From Caryophanales bacterium UBA5729 (GTDB lineage: Bacteria; Bacillota_I; Bacilli_A; Izemoplasmatales; Hujiaoplasmataceae): DNA of 17,546 nucleotides. Positions 15,410 to 17,546 of this stretch are shown here, in pieces. A program made the position numbers and the translations under genes. The notes below the pieces were generated by a model that worked only from the letters and a program-made list of their open reading frames with translations, was not told the DNA's origin and made no database searches. The stretch is taken from NCBI GenBank assembly GCA_002419505.1, contig DIGF01000020.1, positions 1-17,546 on the forward strand, in the 5' to 3' direction. Within the stretch, counting starts at the first letter, position 1; every line of letters begins with the position of its first letter.

Positions 15410-15416
15410 AGGAGGT
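15410..15416 (+). promoter_or_regulatory. Ribosome site that fixes the mhqO start
   Basis: AGGAGGT lies 6 bases before ATG 15423. A longer in-frame reading from TTG 15357 would translate through the promoter and operator and is rejected. Confidence 0.9.
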
Positions 15417-15422
15417 ATTTTT

Positions 15423-16412
15423 ATGAAAGATTTAATAGGAGTTCACCATGTTACCGCTATAACAAGTAGCGCTGAAAAAATATATTCTTTTTTTACTTTT
15501 ATCTTAGGCTTGAGATTAGTTAAGAAGACCATTAATCAAGATGATATTAATACATATCATTTATTTTTTGCTGATGACGAAGGTAATCCAGGAACAGATG
15601 TAACATTTTTTGATTTTCAAGATATCCAAGAAAAAAATTTAGGCTCTGATGAAATTGGTAGAATCGGTTTAAGAGTTAAAGATGATAAAGCTATTGATTA
15701 CTGGGTGAAAAGATTTAATCATTATGGAATATATTATGAACAACCTTCTCAATTGTTTGATCGAAAAGTATTATTTTTTGAAGATTTTGATAAGCAACAA
15801 TACGCTTTGTTTTCTGATGAAAATATTGAAGGAGTAAAACCAGGAATTCCTTGGAAAAAAGGTCCTGTACCTAATGATTATGCCATTATAGGTTTAGGTC
15901 CCATTTTTCTTAGAATTTCTAATGTAGAATATGTTAATAAGGTTTTAACAGAGTATTTGGATATGAAACATTTAAAGAACGAAAACAAATATATGCTATA
16001 TCAAATGGGTATTGGCGGTAATGGAGCGAGTGTAATAGTTGAAAAATCAGATTTACCAAGAGGTAGGCAAGGCTTTGGAGCTGTTCACCATGTAGCATTT
16101 AGAATAGAAGATCGCACTGAGTTAAACAACTGGATTAAGAAATTAGACAAGATAGGCGCTAGACATTCAGGCTATGTTGACAGGTTTTATTTCAAATCTT
16201 TGTACACCAGATTATATCCAGGTATATTATTCGAGTTTGCTACAGAAGGACCAGGTTTTATAGATGATCAAGAGGATTATGAAACTTTAGGAGAAACTTT
16301 AGCTTTACCTCCAAAATTTAGAGAAAAAAAAGCATACATTGAAAATATCGTCCGACCAATCAATACGGTTAGAAGTAATTTAGATATAAAAAAGGAGTAT
16401 AATCATGAATGA
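15423..16412 (+). CDS. mhqO: MhqO/MhqA-like ring-cleaving dioxygenase (two-domain glyoxalase fold)
   Basis: Extradiol-type, metal-dependent ring-cleaving dioxygenase of the vicinal-oxygen-chelate superfamily, expected to open hydroquinones or catechol-like adducts and so remove quinone electrophiles. Two glyoxalase/bleomycin-resistance modules are visible. The first (~4-130) starts GVHHVTAIT (H8/H9) and contains GLRLVKKTINQDD and ADDEGNPGTDVTFF. The second (~150-280) contains GAVHHVAFRIED (H222/H223) and LYPGILFEFATEGPGF with E271, the likely last metal ligand. The tail LGETLALPPKFR is typical of MhqO/MhqA/MhqE proteins. At 329 residues it is slightly longer than the ~310 usual in Bacillus. 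The ATG at 15423 follows AGGAGGT. The stop overlaps the MarR gene by 8 bases. The symbol is by family and context; MhqA or MhqE would be equally fair. Confidence 0.9.
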   Translation: MKDLIGVHHVTAITSSAEKIYSFFTFILGLRLVKKTINQDDINTYHLFFADDEGNPGTDVTFFDFQDIQEKNLGSDEIGRIGLRVKDDKAIDYWVKRFNHYGIYYEQPSQLFDRKVLFFEDFDKQQYALFSDENIEGVKPGIPWKKGPVPNDYAIIGLGPIFLRISNVEYVNKVLTEYLDMKHLKNENKYMLYQMGIGGNGASVIVEKSDLPRGRQGFGAVHHVAFRIEDRTELNNWIKKLDKIGARHSGYVDRFYFKSLYTRLYPGILFEFATEGPGFIDDQEDYETLGETLALPPKFREKKAYIENIVRPINTVRSNLDIKKEYNHE

Positions 16413-16842
16413 TTTGAAAACCATAACAGTTTTATTTAGAGCCGCCAATTCTTTAGAAAAAATAATTAGAGATGACGTATTTGAATACGGGCTTAACGTA
16501 TCGGAATTTGGAGTTTTAGAGGCTCTTTATCATAAAGATTCTTTAACTTTAAAAGGTGTGATTGATAAAGTTTTAGTGCCAAATAGTTCAATGACGTATG
16601 TCGTTGAAAATCTAGTTAACAAGGGTTATATAATAAAAAAACAGTCGGAAAAAGATCGAAGAAGTTATGTTTTAGAATTAAGTGAAAAAGGTAGAGCCCT
16701 TATGGATAAAATCTTTATATTACACGCAAAAAACATGAGAGAAATCCTTGATATTTTAGACGAAGCAGAAGAGAGAACGCTTCAGCGAGCATTAGTAAAA
16801 ATTGGTAAAACCTGTAAGATGAAAAATCAAAATGGTTCATAA
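16405..16842 (+). CDS. mhqR: MarR-family repressor, probable MhqR (quinone sensor)
   Basis: Winged-helix MarR-type DNA-binding protein, normally a dimeric repressor released by aromatic ligands or quinones. The helix-turn-helix core is ~30-80 (GLNVSEFGVLEALYHKDSLTLKGVIDKVLVPNSSMT...). The wing with the conserved DR pair lies in SEKDRRSYVLELSEKG. The helical dimerisation segments occupy both ends. The 145 residues are normal. AAAGGAG (16391-16397) lies 7 bases before the ATG. The gene overlaps the dioxygenase gene by 8 bases and the hydrolase gene by 11, so the repressor lies inside the operon it probably controls. Its only cysteine, C137, is near the C-terminus, away from the N-terminal cysteine used by YodB/HypR-type thiol switches. 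This suggests direct ligand binding, as proposed for MhqR in other Firmicutes. Confidence 0.9.
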   Translation: MNDLKTITVLFRAANSLEKIIRDDVFEYGLNVSEFGVLEALYHKDSLTLKGVIDKVLVPNSSMTYVVENLVNKGYIIKKQSEKDRRSYVLELSEKGRALMDKIFILHAKNMREILDILDEAEERTLQRALVKIGKTCKMKNQNGS

Positions 16843-17446
16843 GTATATATCTAAGAATACTAAGAGTTTATTAATTCTTTTACATGGCACTGGAGGAAAT
16901 GAAAATAGTTTAATTCACTTAGGTTATGAAATTGATGAGCATACTAATATTTTGAGTATTAGAGGAAACATTAATGAGAATGGAATGAATCGTTTTTTTA
17001 AAAGAATTGCCCCAGGAATTTTTGACACTGAAAATTTATTCTTTGAAACTACTAGGCTGTATGATTTTATCATTGATTTTCTTGAAGAACATAATCTTAG
17101 TCTAGAGAACACTATTGCAATTGGTTATTCAAATGGCGCAAATATTTTAGGTTCCTTACTATACCGTTATGGTGGTTTGTTTCAAGGTGTTGTTTTAATG
17201 CATCCAATGATTCCGTTGAAAGACACCGATGTTTCTGATCAAAAACAAATGCCCCTATTAATAACGGCCGGGACTAATGATCCCCTTGTTGAAGTTGGTG
17301 AAACAAAAAGACTAGTAAGCATTTTTAAGAATAACAATGCAAAAATAAAAAACGGTTTTTATGGCGAAGGTCATTCAGTAAGTTCAAAAGAAATCTTTGA
17401 TATAAAACAATGGTATAATGAAATTAAAAAGCCCACTAAGTCTTAG
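16832..17446 (+). CDS. mhqD: MhqD-like carboxylesterase/alpha-beta hydrolase
   Basis: Alpha/beta-fold serine hydrolase of the phospholipase/carboxylesterase (abhydrolase_2) family, cytosolic, matching MhqD of the quinone-response regulon in size (204 residues) and motifs. The oxyanion-hole segment is LILLHGTGGNENSL (~14-27). The nucleophile elbow is IGYSNGAN with S100. The acid is D150 in TAGTNDPLV. The catalytic histidine is H181 in GEGHSVS. RGNINENGMNRFF is the family's lid/loop region. The native substrate is not established; hydrolysis of ring-opened or quinone-derived esters is assumed from regulon membership. The ATG at 16832 lies inside the end of the MarR gene (11-base overlap), with only a weak TAAGATGA upstream, so translational coupling is likely. 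It is the last gene of the operon. No T-tailed hairpin is visible after its stop; a short ACTAA/TTAGT hairpin without a T run is the only structure there. Confidence 0.9.
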   Translation: MVHKYISKNTKSLLILLHGTGGNENSLIHLGYEIDEHTNILSIRGNINENGMNRFFKRIAPGIFDTENLFFETTRLYDFIIDFLEEHNLSLENTIAIGYSNGANILGSLLYRYGGLFQGVVLMHPMIPLKDTDVSDQKQMPLLITAGTNDPLVEVGETKRLVSIFKNNNAKIKNGFYGEGHSVSSKEIFDIKQWYNEIKKPTKS

Positions 17447-17521
17447 TCAATTAATTACCATAATATTACCCTTTAATTGTTAAATAGTGTAAATTATATT
17501 ATGAAAAAGAAAAAAATGTAC

Positions 17522-17546
17522 GGTAGTGTCAAGAATTATGTGTAAA
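17522..17546 (+). mobile_element. Possible IS256-type insertion-sequence end, cut by window edge
   Basis: The last 25 bases, from GGTAGTGTCAAG to ATGTGTAAA, resemble by memory the terminal inverted repeats of IS256-family elements of low-GC bacteria, which often read GGTAGTGTCAA...TTGTGTAAA. No transposase or second end lies in the window. The flanking 17447-17521 contains only AT-rich sequence and a 14-codon reading frame from ATG 17501 without a ribosome site. Confidence 0.3.

Noticed and set aside
15357..15422. In-frame TTG extension of the dioxygenase gene
   Set aside because: It would translate through the promoter and operator, has no ribosome site, and the family's N-terminus (GVHHVT) begins right after ATG 15423.
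17501..17545. 14-codon reading frame (MKKKKMYGSVKNYV)
   Set aside because: No ribosome site, too short, and its second half coincides with the putative insertion-sequence end.
1..17546. Mycoplasma-type code (TGA = Trp)
   Set aside because: TGA ends several full-length genes at their expected C-termini, and tryptophans in conserved motifs are TGG.

Overview
This window comes from a low-GC, AT-rich bacterium of Firmicutes/Mollicutes type. TGA ends several genes (the GGDEF gene, the second flavoprotein and pdhC), and every tryptophan in the recognised proteins is TGG, so the standard bacterial code applies and not the Mycoplasma/Spiroplasma code. Strong AGGAGG ribosome sites, sigma-A-type promoters and T-tailed hairpins fit Acholeplasma- or Izemoplasma-like Mollicutes or a neighbouring low-GC Firmicute lineage. 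This placement is an inference from protein style and not a database result.

Layout. (1) 1-1520: a membrane-anchored GGDEF protein, possibly continuing upstream of the window, closed by a clear terminator. (2) 1577-2578: a multi-pass membrane protein of unknown function with a two-fold internal repeat. (3) 2698-9215: a co-directional, tightly packed run with no internal terminator: two different FAD oxidoreductase families (HI0933/COG2081 and COG2509), a MATE exporter, a bleomycin-hydrolase-type aminopeptidase C, and lipoate-protein ligase. It ends at a hairpin that probably works in both directions. (4) 9235-13958 on the minus strand: the complete pyruvate dehydrogenase operon pdhA-pdhB-pdhC-lpd, converging on lplA, whose product would lipoylate the E2 subunit. 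(5) 13959-14263: a divergent control region with a weak -35 pdh promoter preceded by a 19-bp-phased direct repeat, and a strong dps promoter. (6) Dps and a small cupin, each with its own promoter and terminator. (7) 15370-17446: a compact quinone-response operon in the order ring-cleaving dioxygenase (MhqO-like), MarR repressor (MhqR-like), alpha/beta hydrolase (MhqD-like). A perfect 22-bp palindrome lies exactly between its -35 and -10 elements. (8) The last ~25 bases resemble the end of an IS256-type insertion sequence, which the window cuts off.

Functionally, the window joins central carbon metabolism (PDH plus lipoate scavenging) with oxidative/electrophile defence (Dps, cupin, Mhq operon, flavoproteins, MATE). 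I found no tRNA, rRNA, CRISPR array or complete mobile element. The most noteworthy items are the self-contained Mhq operon with its operator, the duplicated membrane protein of unknown function, and the phased repeat upstream of the pdh promoter. Four start codons were moved from the longest open frame to an ATG with a good ribosome site (pepC, lpd, pdhB, mhqO).
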